In this document: positions 52,868 through 61,386 of the stretch, one piece after another | Layout of the letters: every line of letters begins with the position of its first letter | Numbering within the stretch: the first letter of the stretch is position 1 | Notes under the pieces: generated by a model | The model's database searches: none | Seen by the model: the letters and a program-made list of their open reading frames with translations, nothing else | What the model was told of the DNA's origin: nothing | Made by a program: the position numbers and the translations under genes | NCBI GenBank assembly: GCA_947331495.1 | Contig: CAMZOI010000001.1 | Span: 496,001-560,000, forward strand | Source of the DNA: Erythrobacteraceae bacterium Alg239-R51 | Lineage (GTDB): Bacteria; Pseudomonadota; Alphaproteobacteria; Sphingomonadales; Sphingomonadaceae | Reading direction: 5' to 3' | Length of the DNA stretch: 64,000 nucleotides

Positions 52868-53359
52868 TCAGACATCGTCGTGCGGCGTGATGTTGGCGAT
52901 CAGGGTGCGGATCGTGGAGAAAAGCAAGGTCACCATCGCTACCAGCATCGCGCTAAGGACCACGACCATCCAGTACATCACCTTGTAGAGCGTGGGATAC
53001 CACACCGAAGGCACTTCATCGAACTCGCCAATGGGCATGGTCATGAACAACAACATGACCACCGATCCGCCCAAAAGCCACGCGCTCAACAAGCTTATCC
53101 GATAGACCTGACGGTACATCGACTGATCGAATTCGGTGTCGGCACGTCGTACCAGCCCCAGCATCGTCAACATCAGGGCCATGGTGGTCGCGGCGCTCGC
53201 GGCGATGGCACTGCCGAGGTAGAGGGCGGGGCTGCTCAACGCTTCGATCATTTCACGCGCGTACAAACCCGAATAGATTGCGCCGTTCGCTATATGACCT
53301 GCCAGGCCGACTGCCATAACGCCAAGGGCGGCCAGCGGTGCAAGATAGGGCAATTTCAT
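52868..53359 (-). CDS. Four-helix integral membrane protein of unknown function
   Basis: 163 residues. Hydrophobic segments near 5-25, 43-68, 90-112 and 128-155 suggest four membrane helices, with a small polar loop (RRADTEFDQSMYRQVYRISL) between the second and third. No motif recognised. The gene overlaps the following operon member as ATGA (53356-53359), so the two membrane proteins are probably made together and may associate. Confidence 0.7.
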   Translation of the reverse strand: MKLPYLAPLAALGVMAVGLAGHIANGAIYSGLYAREMIEALSSPALYLGSAIAASAATTMALMLTMLGLVRRADTEFDQSMYRQVYRISLLSAWLLGGSVVMLLFMTMPIGEFDEVPSVWYPTLYKVMYWMVVVLSAMLVAMVTLLFSTIRTLIANITPHDDV

Positions 53360-53649
53360 CCCTTCCGCGTCTCTGGCGAACGGCTGCTGTTCGCCTCGTC
53401 GCTTATGTCATCGCCGCGGATCAGATAGCGATAGACACCCCAAAGGTTAATCAGCAGAAGGCATACGTTCTGCCATCCGATGCCTTGGGCATCCTCGCTC
53501 ATGAACCCCCACGCCACGAGGGATATGGAAGAGGTGACAAAGAGCACGAACGCCCAGCCCGATATGCGAGTACTGATATTGGAGGCAACGACCAGCGCGG
53601 CGATGACCGCCGCGATTGCGCCATACCATTCCAGGATGTCCAGCAACAT
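53356..53649 (-). CDS. Small three-helix membrane protein (CBU_0592-like)
   Basis: 97 residues with three hydrophobic helices: LEWYGAIAAVIAALVVAS, the GWAFVLFVTSSISLVAWGF segment and WQNVCLLLINLWGVYRYL, then a charged tail. Resembles small proteins annotated as CBU_0592/YgjV-like, whose function is unknown. Coupled to the four-helix gene by an ATGA overlap, 11 bp after the DUF1989 gene. Confidence 0.7.
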   Translation of the reverse strand: MLLDILEWYGAIAAVIAALVVASNISTRISGWAFVLFVTSSISLVAWGFMSEDAQGIGWQNVCLLLINLWGVYRYLIRGDDISDEANSSRSPETRKG

Positions 53650-53660
53650 ACGGCTCCGCC

Positions 53661-54245
53661 TTACCCACGCTCGATACGATAATCGATCGGCTTGAAACTT
53701 CCGCCGTTCGATGCATAGGCGGAACAGGCAGTCAGGCCGATTACCAGGTCCATATGTGCGCGAAAGCGGATGTGATCGCCCGGTTTGCTGACCGGCGGTT
53801 CGACAGACAACCGGCCCTCTCTATCGACAGGGACGTTCATGAACACATTGAAGGCAGTCGGAATGTCATCCGCACGTACCCCATACTGATCGAGCGCCTC
53901 GACCAGGTTTCCGAAACAGCCGCGATGAACGGGCTTGTCCGGGTAGAAATGCCGGAACGTGGCTTTCGCACACGGGGTCAACAGGAAATCGTGCACTCCC
54001 ACGCTGTCGTCTTCGATGTCCAGCATGATGTTGGAACGGTTCGACCACAGCCTGGCGCCGGTGGTCAGTCTTGTCGTTTCCTCGTAATCGAACGTGCGAC
54101 CGTTGGAGATGATTTCGCGCACATCGGCTCGCGACATGGCGACAAGGTCGCTCACCTGGCCCCCTTGCGGGTCAATGACTATCAATCGGTCGCCCTTGGC
54201 AAGCTCGATGGCAACGCCACTGCGCGGTTCGATGCGGTGCATCAT
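53661..54245 (-). CDS. DUF1989 (urea carboxylase-associated) family protein
   Basis: 194 residues from the first of two tandem Met, whose ATG overlaps the upstream stop. Family motifs: DPQGGQVSDLVAMSR, GVHDFLLTPCAKATF, PVHRGCFGNLVEALDQYGV, IPTAFNVFMNVPVD and VSKPGDHIRFRAHMDLVIGL followed by TACS. Conserved Cys/His likely bind metal or serve catalysis. DUF1989 proteins include the carboxyguanidine deiminase subunits CgdA/CgdB of guanidine degradation. Here no urea carboxylase is nearby; the partner is a GntA-like protein, suggesting another guanidino or ureido substrate. Confidence 0.88.
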   Translation of the reverse strand: MMHRIEPRSGVAIELAKGDRLIVIDPQGGQVSDLVAMSRADVREIISNGRTFDYEETTRLTTGARLWSNRSNIMLDIEDDSVGVHDFLLTPCAKATFRHFYPDKPVHRGCFGNLVEALDQYGVRADDIPTAFNVFMNVPVDREGRLSVEPPVSKPGDHIRFRAHMDLVIGLTACSAYASNGGSFKPIDYRIERG

Positions 54246-54961
54246 CCCGCCCTCGGGTCGGAGAAAGGGCACTTCCAGTCAGGTTCCACACGCCGGCCGC
54301 TATATTGCCGCGCTTCGCTGACCTTGCCATGACGGGCCAGCATGGGGTTGATTGCACCGTCCAGTTCAGCGTCTCGTTCCAGGATGACCTTGCGCATCCG
54401 TTCGTAACGGTCACTTTCGCGTAGCTTTTCGAACTGATCATGAAGATTGAAGACCAGGACCGGGTATTCGGTCCGGCGGGCCCTGCGTGAGGATTGCGGG
54501 TGCATTCCGACAACGAAATAGGCCTGGTTGCCAAAGCTGAGCGAAAAATGCGGGTCGTCCGGATCGCGGCTTACGCTGGGGTCGTACCTCTGGCCAAGCC
54601 AGGAATCCTTGGCCGCAAGCGATTGAAGCCGGTCCCACATCGCTCGTTCGAATTCGTCTTCGGATAGGTCAAGCGGTCCGGCAAACACGACGGCCAGGCT
54701 GCGCAGGCCGGAGGGATCCGATTTATAGGCGTCGCTCCAATCGAGCAGCCGCTCGTGAATCTTCACATCGTTCCATGCGCTGGTCAACGACCATGCGGTC
54801 TCGATCTGCAGCCTGTCGGTTGCCAGCGCGGATTTGGCACCGACGCAGGGAAAGGAGGCTTGGTCGACATGATCCTGCAACGTCCTGGCGAGGTCCGCTT
54901 GCCGGATCGCGTCAGGTCCCTGTTCGTCGAAGCTGTGTAGGTGAAGTTCGCGTACCCGCAT
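54242..54961 (-). CDS. YqcI/YcgG family protein, GntA-like haem-dependent N-hydroxylase
   Basis: 239 residues. Family marks are FPCVGAKSALATDRLQIETA near residue 37, DPHFSLSFGNQAYFVVGMHP and the C-terminal PVLVFNLHDQFEKLRESDRY with NPML. The characterised member is GntA of guanitoxin synthesis, described as a haem-dependent N-hydroxylase of a guanidino group. It heads a six-gene minus-strand operon whose second gene is DUF1989, also linked to guanidine chemistry. ATGA overlap with that gene. Guanidino N-oxidation here is inference; YqcI/YcgG members are diverse. Confidence 0.82.
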   Translation of the reverse strand: MRVRELHLHSFDEQGPDAIRQADLARTLQDHVDQASFPCVGAKSALATDRLQIETAWSLTSAWNDVKIHERLLDWSDAYKSDPSGLRSLAVVFAGPLDLSEDEFERAMWDRLQSLAAKDSWLGQRYDPSVSRDPDDPHFSLSFGNQAYFVVGMHPQSSRRARRTEYPVLVFNLHDQFEKLRESDRYERMRKVILERDAELDGAINPMLARHGKVSEARQYSGRRVEPDWKCPFSDPRAG

Positions 54962-55083
54962 GCGCTAGTAGCGCCAAGGTCCGTCAAAGGTTTCGAGCGT
55001 ACAACAAATTTTGCACCGATTGTCAGTGGTCTTGATCCTGTCTCCCATCGAAAGAAGCACGAAATTTTCAGTTCGGGGTTAAT

Positions 55084-55779
55084 GTGAGAATTACGCGCTT
55101 TCAGGTCTTCGGTCAGCGTTGCAGCGGTACCAATGCCCTCATCAAGCTTGTCGAAGCGAACTTTCCCGACCTGCGTTTTACCGAGGATTTCGGCTTCAAG
55201 CACTGGTTCGTCCCCGAAGAGCGTCCGATCGCGCAAAATGTGCTGACAGTTGTGATCGCGCGCGACGTGACGGAGTGGGTCCAGAGTTTGCATCGCAATC
55301 CATGGCATGCCGATCCGGCTCTGAAGGCAATGCCGTTTTCCCGGTTTATTCGCGCGGAATGGCGAAGTGTGTGGGATCAGGATTTCTGGGGTGTCGAGCC
55401 AGGCGATCATCGGTTCGGCCGGCTGATCGCGGAAGAATTGTGCCCAGCAACGGGGCGCCGGTTTCGCAACGCGCTGGAAAAACGCACGGCGAAACTGGAA
55501 AACTGGCTTGGCGTCTGCAAGCGTTCGGCAGCGTCGGTAATTTGCAGTCATGACCAGCTCGTTCATCGGCCGAGCACGATTGTCGATGCGATAGCTGAAG
55601 CGGCGGAATGCGATTCGAAGTCACCCTTCGTGCCCGTGGCCAGCTACAAGGGACAGCGAGAAATACCGTTTGAGCCCAAGCGGTATTCGAAGCTTGCGGC
55701 AGATGATCGCGAGCATATCGAACGCTACATCGATGCCAGGCTGGAGGCGAAGTTCGGGTTGGCACCCGTAATGGCCTGA
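55084..55779 (+). CDS. P-loop protein, sulfotransferase-like
   Basis: 231 residues, GTG start. The N-terminus FQVFGQRCSGTNALIKLVEA is a PAPS-loop-like P-loop (GxxCSGTN), followed by FKHWFVPEE and VVIARDVTEWVQSLHRNPWH, typical of a compact sulfotransferase-type family of unknown function. A canonical 3'-phosphate Ser motif is not obvious. It is divergent from the GntA-like operon with about 120 bp between and may modify the same product. Confidence 0.65.
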   Translation: MRITRFQVFGQRCSGTNALIKLVEANFPDLRFTEDFGFKHWFVPEERPIAQNVLTVVIARDVTEWVQSLHRNPWHADPALKAMPFSRFIRAEWRSVWDQDFWGVEPGDHRFGRLIAEELCPATGRRFRNALEKRTAKLENWLGVCKRSAASVICSHDQLVHRPSTIVDAIAEAAECDSKSPFVPVASYKGQREIPFEPKRYSKLAADDREHIERYIDARLEAKFGLAPVMA

Positions 55780-55843
55780 TGGCTCGAAAGAGAACCCGCA
55801 ACACACCCTTGTTGGAAAGAGGGTTGCGACTCCCCGGGTTGAG

Positions 55844-55858
55844 GAACATAAAGAGAAC
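55844..55858. promoter_or_regulatory. LexA box (SOS operator), alphaproteobacterial type
   Basis: GAAC-ATAAAGA-GAAC, i.e. GTTC-N7-GTTC read on the other strand, the known alphaproteobacterial LexA recognition sequence. It lies 53 bp before the preferred imuA start, as expected for repression of the imuA-imuB-dnaE2 cassette until DNA damage. Confidence 0.85.
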
Positions 55859-55911
55859 AGTGATTCTCTATGGTCCATGATCCGTGTCGATTTTCTATTG
55901 TTCCATCTGCC

Positions 55912-56556
55912 ATGCCGCAAGTTTCGGCAGCCGCTCCTGCGTCCGGGCAGCCGACACTTCAGGAGGCGTTTGTCGCCCCCGGGGATGCATCGGCGATCGG
56001 GCTTGTGCTGTCGCAGATACAGCGACGGGACGATCTGTCGCTGCTTTGGGTTCAGGACCGCAAGGCCATGCGCGAAATGGGGCGGATATATCTGCCCGGA
56101 TTACTGGAAATGACAGAATGTCCCGTCATTCATGTCGCGGCGCAGGACGGGCGGGAGGCCTTGTGGGCCATGCTCGAAGGATTGAAATGCGCTTCGCTTG
56201 GCGCAGTGATCGGAGAAATACAGGGCGATCCGCGCGCCCTGGATTTCACCGCCACGCGCAGGCTGGCGGTGGCGGCGGAACGGTACGGCGTGCCTGCCTT
56301 TCTGGTTCGCGTGAATGGCCAGCCGAATCTCAGCGGGGCGCGGCGACGCTGGCGCGTGGAAAGCCGCCCCTCGCTGTCGCATCTCTACGATGCGAAGGCG
56401 CCGGGTGCACCGGTATGGTCGCTCGATCTGTTCCGCGCGCGCGATATGCCGCCCCGGCGCTGGGAGGTGAGCTATGACCGGGCGGCGCATCGTCTCGACC
56501 TGGTTCCCGCAACTGGCGATGGACAGGTGGAGGAAGATTTCCGGCGCGCCGGATGA
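55912..56556 (+). CDS. imuA: ImuA, RecA-like accessory protein of SOS mutagenesis
   Basis: 214 residues from MPQVSAAAPA; the frame also has an ATG at 55870, only 11 bp after the LexA box and so probably too close to the promoter. The sequence is a degenerate RecA/SulA-like domain: LLWVQDRKAMREMGRIYLPG, HVAAQDGREALWAMLEGLKC, ALDFTATRRLAVAAERYGVP and LVRVNGQPNLSGARRRWRVE. It works with ImuB to recruit DnaE2 for translesion synthesis. The 3' end overlaps imuB by 83 bp in a different frame. Confidence 0.85.
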   Translation: MPQVSAAAPASGQPTLQEAFVAPGDASAIGLVLSQIQRRDDLSLLWVQDRKAMREMGRIYLPGLLEMTECPVIHVAAQDGREALWAMLEGLKCASLGAVIGEIQGDPRALDFTATRRLAVAAERYGVPAFLVRVNGQPNLSGARRRWRVESRPSLSHLYDAKAPGAPVWSLDLFRARDMPPRRWEVSYDRAAHRLDLVPATGDGQVEEDFRRAG

Positions 56557-58039
56557 CGGCGTTCCTTTCGCGCTGATTTCGGACAATGCGCATGGCAGTG
56601 TGATCGATGCGGTAAGTCGTGCCGCGCGCGAAGCCGGAGCCCGGTGCGGGCAACGGCTTACCGATGCCCGCGCAATCTGTCCGACGCTGGCAGTGGAACC
56701 TTCTGATCAGGCGGGCGATAAGGCATGGTTGGAGCGGCTGACCGGCTGGACGCGGCGATGGGGTCCGTGGACTGCGACAGACGGTCGGGACGGCTTGCTG
56801 GTCGATACCACCGGCGTGGCGCATTGCTTCGGTGGGGAAGACGCCATGCTGGCCGATATGCAGGAGCGATATGCCGCCTTGGGATTTGCCGCCCGCACGG
56901 CCATGGCTCCGACCATCGGCGCGGCCTGGGCGCTCGCCCGGTATGGTGGCAAGGGTGCCAATGTGGACGAGGCCGGGCTCCGCTCCGCATTGGCATCGCT
57001 TCCCGTCGAAAGCCTGCGCATCGATGCCGATGCCGCGATGTTGCTACGACGGGTCGGGCTGAAGAGCATCGGTGCGCTTGCTGATATGCCTACGCTGGCG
57101 TTGGCGCGACGGTTTCGCTCGCTGGGCTTCGCCAGGACTTTCACCCGTCGCAAGACCGACGCGAGCGCCAACCCGCTCCATCGTCTGCAACAAGCGCTGG
57201 GGCAGATCGCCGAACCGGTCGAGCCGCTGGCCGAACGAACGATTTACCGTGCCCGGTCGCGCATGCTGGAACCGATTCGGCACACGGCCGTGCTGGAACC
57301 GGTCCTGATCGACCTGGCGCGCGACTTGTGCGAACAGCTTTTCGCCGATCAACAGGGCCTGCGCCGCGTACGCTTCGAAGCGTTCCGGGTGGACGGGCAT
57401 ACGCAAGCGCTTCATGCCGGAACCACTGCGCCCGTCCGTGACCCGGATCATATCGTGCGGCTGTTCGGCGAAGACCTGGAGCAGTTGGAGGCGGGCTTCG
57501 GCTTCGATGCCTTCGCGCTGACGGCCTTGTTGCATGAAACTATGGCAGCGCGGCAGTCCGGGCTGGACGAGGAGCCGCCCGAAGGTATCGCGGTATCCGA
57601 ACTGGTCGACCGGCTATGTGCCCGGATCGGCCCGGACAAGGTCCATCAGCCGCTTCCTCGAGCCAGTCATGTACCCGAGCGTGCGGTTGAATGGCGTCCG
57701 GCAATGCAGGGTATGGACGCCGATCCGCAGGTGCCGGTTCTGCCCGAACGTCCCTTGCGCCTGTTCGACCGTCCCGAACCCGTCACTGTCATCTATGCAA
57801 CGCCCGAAGGTCCGCCGCGACGTTTCCGCTGGCGGCGCGTCCTGCATGATGTGGTCAAGGTGGAGGGGCCGGAACGGATTGCGCCCGAATGGTGGCGCGA
57901 ACGCTCGAATGTGCGACTGCGGGATTACTACAAGGTCGAAGACCAGGCGGGGCGGCGTTTCTGGCTCTATCGCGGCGGAGTGATCGATGATGGGCGCGGC
58001 GGTCCGCCGCAATGGTTCATGCACGGCCTGTTCGCCTGA
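56474..58039 (+). CDS. imuB: ImuB, inactive Y-family polymerase-like adaptor
   Basis: 521 residues. Starts RRIVSTWFPQLAMDRW, matching the family start, so the 83 bp overlap with imuA is accepted. The Y-family fold is seen (TAMAPTIGAAWALARYGG; LKSIGALADMPTLALARRFR), yet the catalytic acidic residues are missing: the N-terminal motif has no DxD, and the palm segment reads LLVDTTGVAHCFGG. This agrees with ImuB acting as a clamp-binding scaffold rather than a polymerase. DnaE2 begins 6 bp downstream. Confidence 0.93.
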   Translation: MTGRRIVSTWFPQLAMDRWRKISGAPDDGVPFALISDNAHGSVIDAVSRAAREAGARCGQRLTDARAICPTLAVEPSDQAGDKAWLERLTGWTRRWGPWTATDGRDGLLVDTTGVAHCFGGEDAMLADMQERYAALGFAARTAMAPTIGAAWALARYGGKGANVDEAGLRSALASLPVESLRIDADAAMLLRRVGLKSIGALADMPTLALARRFRSLGFARTFTRRKTDASANPLHRLQQALGQIAEPVEPLAERTIYRARSRMLEPIRHTAVLEPVLIDLARDLCEQLFADQQGLRRVRFEAFRVDGHTQALHAGTTAPVRDPDHIVRLFGEDLEQLEAGFGFDAFALTALLHETMAARQSGLDEEPPEGIAVSELVDRLCARIGPDKVHQPLPRASHVPERAVEWRPAMQGMDADPQVPVLPERPLRLFDRPEPVTVIYATPEGPPRRFRWRRVLHDVVKVEGPERIAPEWWRERSNVRLRDYYKVEDQAGRRFWLYRGGVIDDGRGGPPQWFMHGLFA

Positions 58040-58045
58040 CACGCC

Positions 58046-61000
58046 ATGCCAGAAGCTCCGCTCACCCCTCCCAAGCGTCAACTGAAACCGCGTGGAACCA
58101 TAGCGCGCAATGCTCGCGCGGATTTTGTCGAACTGGGGCTGATGAGTGCGTTTTCCTTCCTGCGGGGGGCGTCGGACGCAGTGGATCTTGTCGAAACCGC
58201 TTACGAATTGGGCTACGATGCACTGGGTATCGCCGATTGCAACACAATGGCCGGTATCGTCCGCATCCATGCCAATGCCAGACGTGCCGAAATTCGCCCG
58301 ATTACCGGCTGTCGGCTGGAACTGGTCGAAGGCCATACCTTCCTCGCCTATCCAAGGAACCGGGGGGCCTATGGCCGGTTGTGCACGCTGCTCTCCCGCG
58401 GGAAAATGGCGACGCTGCAAGGCGAATGGCAAGACAAGGACCGGTGCGACCTGACACTGGCCATGCTCGCCGGACATGCGGAGGACGTCCAGCTCATCGC
58501 CATACCGGGCGAAGATATGCAAGCTTTCGCCGGGCACTTGCCGCATCTCGTCGAAGCACTGCCGGGCCTGCGCCATATCGCAGCCAGTTATCTCTATCGC
58601 GGGGATGACCGTGCGCGGATCGCTCGGCTGGATGCTTTGGCGCGAGCCAACGGGCTTTCGATCCTCGCCACCAACGACGTGCATTATCATGCCCCTTCGC
58701 GCCGACCCCTGCAGGACGTAATGGTCTGCATCCGCGAGAAGACCACGATTGCGGAAGCTGGTTGCCTGCTGCACGCCAATGCCGAACGGCACCTCAAAAG
58801 CCCGGAGGAAATGCAGCGCCTGTTCGCCGACTGGCCGCATGCCATCGCCGCAACGCGCGAGGTCGCCGATGCCTGCACCTTCTCGCTCGAAGAACTGCGT
58901 TATGAATATCCCGAACTCGGCGTGCCCGAAGCCATGACTTCGGATGAATACCTTGCCGAACTGACCTGGGCCGGGGCGCATGATCGTTATCCCAACGGTA
59001 TTCCGGCAAAAGTCCGCCAGGCGCTCAACCGCGAATTGCAGATCATCGCGAGGATGCAATTCGCGCCCTATTTCCTGACCATTCGCGACATCGTGGAATA
59101 TGCCCGGCGGCAGAATATCCTGTGCCAGGGGCGTGGATCGGCCGCCAACAGTGCAGTGTGTTACTGCCTCAAGATCACCGCGGTCGATCCGGTCCAGTGC
59201 GAGCTGTTGTTCGAACGGTTCATTTCCGAAGAGCGCAAGGAGCCGCCCGATATCGATGTCGATTTCGAGCACGAGCGGCGCGAAGAGGTAATCCAGCACA
59301 TCTACAACCAGTACGGTCGGGAGCGTGCCGGACTGTGTGCCACCGTGATCCACTACCGCCCGCGCTCTGCCATCCGCGAAGTGGGCAAGGCGATGGGCCT
59401 GTCCGAAGACGTGACCGCAGCCATTGCCGGTACCGTCTGGGGCAGCTGGGGCAACGAGGTGGACGAAGACCGGGTCGAGAAGGAAACCGGCCTCGATCTC
59501 GGCGATCCTTATCTCAGGCGCGCGATAACCCTTGCCAGCCAGATGATCGGCATGCCGCGCCATCTGTCGCAGCATGTCGGCGGTTTCATCCTGACCAAGG
59601 GGCCGCTCGTCGAAACCGTGCCCATCGGAAATGGCGCGATGCCTGAACGCAGCTTCATCGAATGGGACAAGGACGATATCGAGGAGTTGAAGATCCTCAA
59701 GATCGACGTTCTGGCGCTGGGCATGCTGACATGCATCCGCAAGTGCTTCGATCTGATCGCGGGGCATTGCGGCAAGACCTACACGCTCGCCACGATCGAG
59801 CAGGAAGACCGCGCGGTCTACGAGATGCTGCAGAAGGGGGACTCGCTCGGCGTGTTCCAGGTTGAAAGCCGGGCGCAGATGAACATGCTGCCGCGCCTGA
59901 AGCCGAAGACGTTCTACGATCTGGTGATCCAGGTGGCCATCGTCCGCCCCGGCCCGATCCAGGGCGACATGGTTCATCCGTATCTCAAGCGGCGTCAGGG
60001 CCGCGAAGCGCCGTTCTATCCCGAGCCTGCGCCCGAACACGGCCCTCCGGATGAATTGCGCAATATACTGGAACGCACGCTGGGCGTGCCGATTTTTCAG
60101 GAACAGGCAATGAAGATCGCCATGGTCGCGGCCCGGTTCAGCCCTGCCGAAGCGAACCAGTTGCGCAAGGCCATGGCCACGTTCCGCAGCAAGGGGCTGG
60201 TGTCGAAGCACAAGGACACAATGGTTGGTCGGATGGTAGAGCGTGGCTACGATCCCGAATTCGCCGAGCGCTGCTTTTCCCAGATCGAGGGGTTCGGCGA
60301 ATACGGCTTTCCCGAAAGCCACGCCGCCAGCTTCGCGCACCTCGTCTACGTGTCCAGCTGGATCAAGCATTATCATCCGGCGATTTTCGCCTGCGGTCTG
60401 CTCAATTCGCAGCCGATGGGCTTTTATGCCCCGGCGCAGATCGTGCGCGATGCGCGCGAGCATGGGGTGTCGGTATGCGCTCCCGATGTAAATCTGAGCG
60501 ATTGGGACAACACTGTCGAATGGCGGATGATTGGCAACGAACAGCAGCTCGTCCTGCGTCTCGGACTGCGGCAGATCGATGGCCTGGCACAAGCGGATGC
60601 GGCACGCCTGCTGAACGCGCGCGGGACACCCTATCTCAATGTCGAGGATTTGCGCGAGCGGACAGGCCTGGGCAGTCGGTCGATCAACCTGCTCGCCGCC
60701 GCCGATACGTTCCGTTCGACCGGACGCGATCGCCGAGCGGCGCTGTGGGACGCCAAGGCCCTGAAGGATGCGCCCGACCTCCCGCTGTTTACTCACGCTG
60801 AAACACGCGACGAAGGCGAAGAGGAGCCGGTGCTGCTACCGGCCATGCCGCTTAGCGAACATGTCGTCGCCGATTACCAGACGATGCGTCTGTCGCTGAA
60901 GGCGCATCCGATGACCTTCCTGCGCGAAACCTATGCCAATGAAGGCTACACTCCCGCGGTCAGGCTGCGCGACCTCAAGTTCAACGCGCTGGTGAAAGTC

Positions 61001-61363
61001 TCCGGCATCGTCCTCATCCGTCAGCGGCCCGGAAGCGCCAAAGGCGTCTGCTTCATCACGCTGGAAGACGAAGGCGGAGTCGTCAATCTGGTTGTCTGGC
61101 CCGACGTCATGGAGCGGTATCGCAAGGTAGTGATGGGCGCCCGCATGATCGAAGTGCATGGCCGGATGCAGAAGGACAGTGACGTGATCCATGTCGTCGC
61201 CGAACGGTTGGTGGATGCGACGCCCCGCCTGCTTGCCCTCTCCGAAGACCTGCTGGAAACCAGCGTGGCACGCGCGGACCATGTGGTCAGCCCCTTGCCC
61301 GGCGGTCAGCATCGCCATCCGCGCAATGTGAAGACCATCCCGTCCTCGCGGGACTTTCACTAA
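58046..61363 (+). CDS. dnaE2: DnaE2, error-prone DNA polymerase III alpha subunit
   Basis: 1105 residues. N-terminal PHP domain (FVELGLMSAFSFLRGASDAV; YDALGIADCNTMAGIVRIHA), C-family polymerase palm with catalytic aspartates in PPDIDVDFEHERR near residue 403, IVRPGPIQGDMVHPY, and a C-terminal OB-fold (VKVSGIVLIRQRPGSAKGVC). Shorter than replicative DnaE1, lacking its extra C-terminal domain. Third gene of the SOS cassette: performs mutagenic bypass with ImuA/ImuB. Convergent with moeA, 23 bp away. Confidence 0.96.
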   Translation: MPEAPLTPPKRQLKPRGTIARNARADFVELGLMSAFSFLRGASDAVDLVETAYELGYDALGIADCNTMAGIVRIHANARRAEIRPITGCRLELVEGHTFLAYPRNRGAYGRLCTLLSRGKMATLQGEWQDKDRCDLTLAMLAGHAEDVQLIAIPGEDMQAFAGHLPHLVEALPGLRHIAASYLYRGDDRARIARLDALARANGLSILATNDVHYHAPSRRPLQDVMVCIREKTTIAEAGCLLHANAERHLKSPEEMQRLFADWPHAIAATREVADACTFSLEELRYEYPELGVPEAMTSDEYLAELTWAGAHDRYPNGIPAKVRQALNRELQIIARMQFAPYFLTIRDIVEYARRQNILCQGRGSAANSAVCYCLKITAVDPVQCELLFERFISEERKEPPDIDVDFEHERREEVIQHIYNQYGRERAGLCATVIHYRPRSAIREVGKAMGLSEDVTAAIAGTVWGSWGNEVDEDRVEKETGLDLGDPYLRRAITLASQMIGMPRHLSQHVGGFILTKGPLVETVPIGNGAMPERSFIEWDKDDIEELKILKIDVLALGMLTCIRKCFDLIAGHCGKTYTLATIEQEDRAVYEMLQKGDSLGVFQVESRAQMNMLPRLKPKTFYDLVIQVAIVRPGPIQGDMVHPYLKRRQGREAPFYPEPAPEHGPPDELRNILERTLGVPIFQEQAMKIAMVAARFSPAEANQLRKAMATFRSKGLVSKHKDTMVGRMVERGYDPEFAERCFSQIEGFGEYGFPESHAASFAHLVYVSSWIKHYHPAIFACGLLNSQPMGFYAPAQIVRDAREHGVSVCAPDVNLSDWDNTVEWRMIGNEQQLVLRLGLRQIDGLAQADAARLLNARGTPYLNVEDLRERTGLGSRSINLLAAADTFRSTGRDRRAALWDAKALKDAPDLPLFTHAETRDEGEEEPVLLPAMPLSEHVVADYQTMRLSLKAHPMTFLRETYANEGYTPAVRLRDLKFNALVKVSGIVLIRQRPGSAKGVCFITLEDEGGVVNLVVWPDVMERYRKVVMGARMIEVHGRMQKDSDVIHVVAERLVDATPRLLALSEDLLETSVARADHVVSPLPGGQHRHPRNVKTIPSSRDFH

Positions 61364-61386
61364 GGACGCGGATAGCGGGGGTGCAT

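Noticed and set aside
57614..60796. A 1060-codon open frame on the minus strand opposite imuB/dnaE2
   Set aside because: Mirror frame of GC-rich coding DNA. Its translation has no family signature, while the plus strand encodes clear ImuB and DnaE2.
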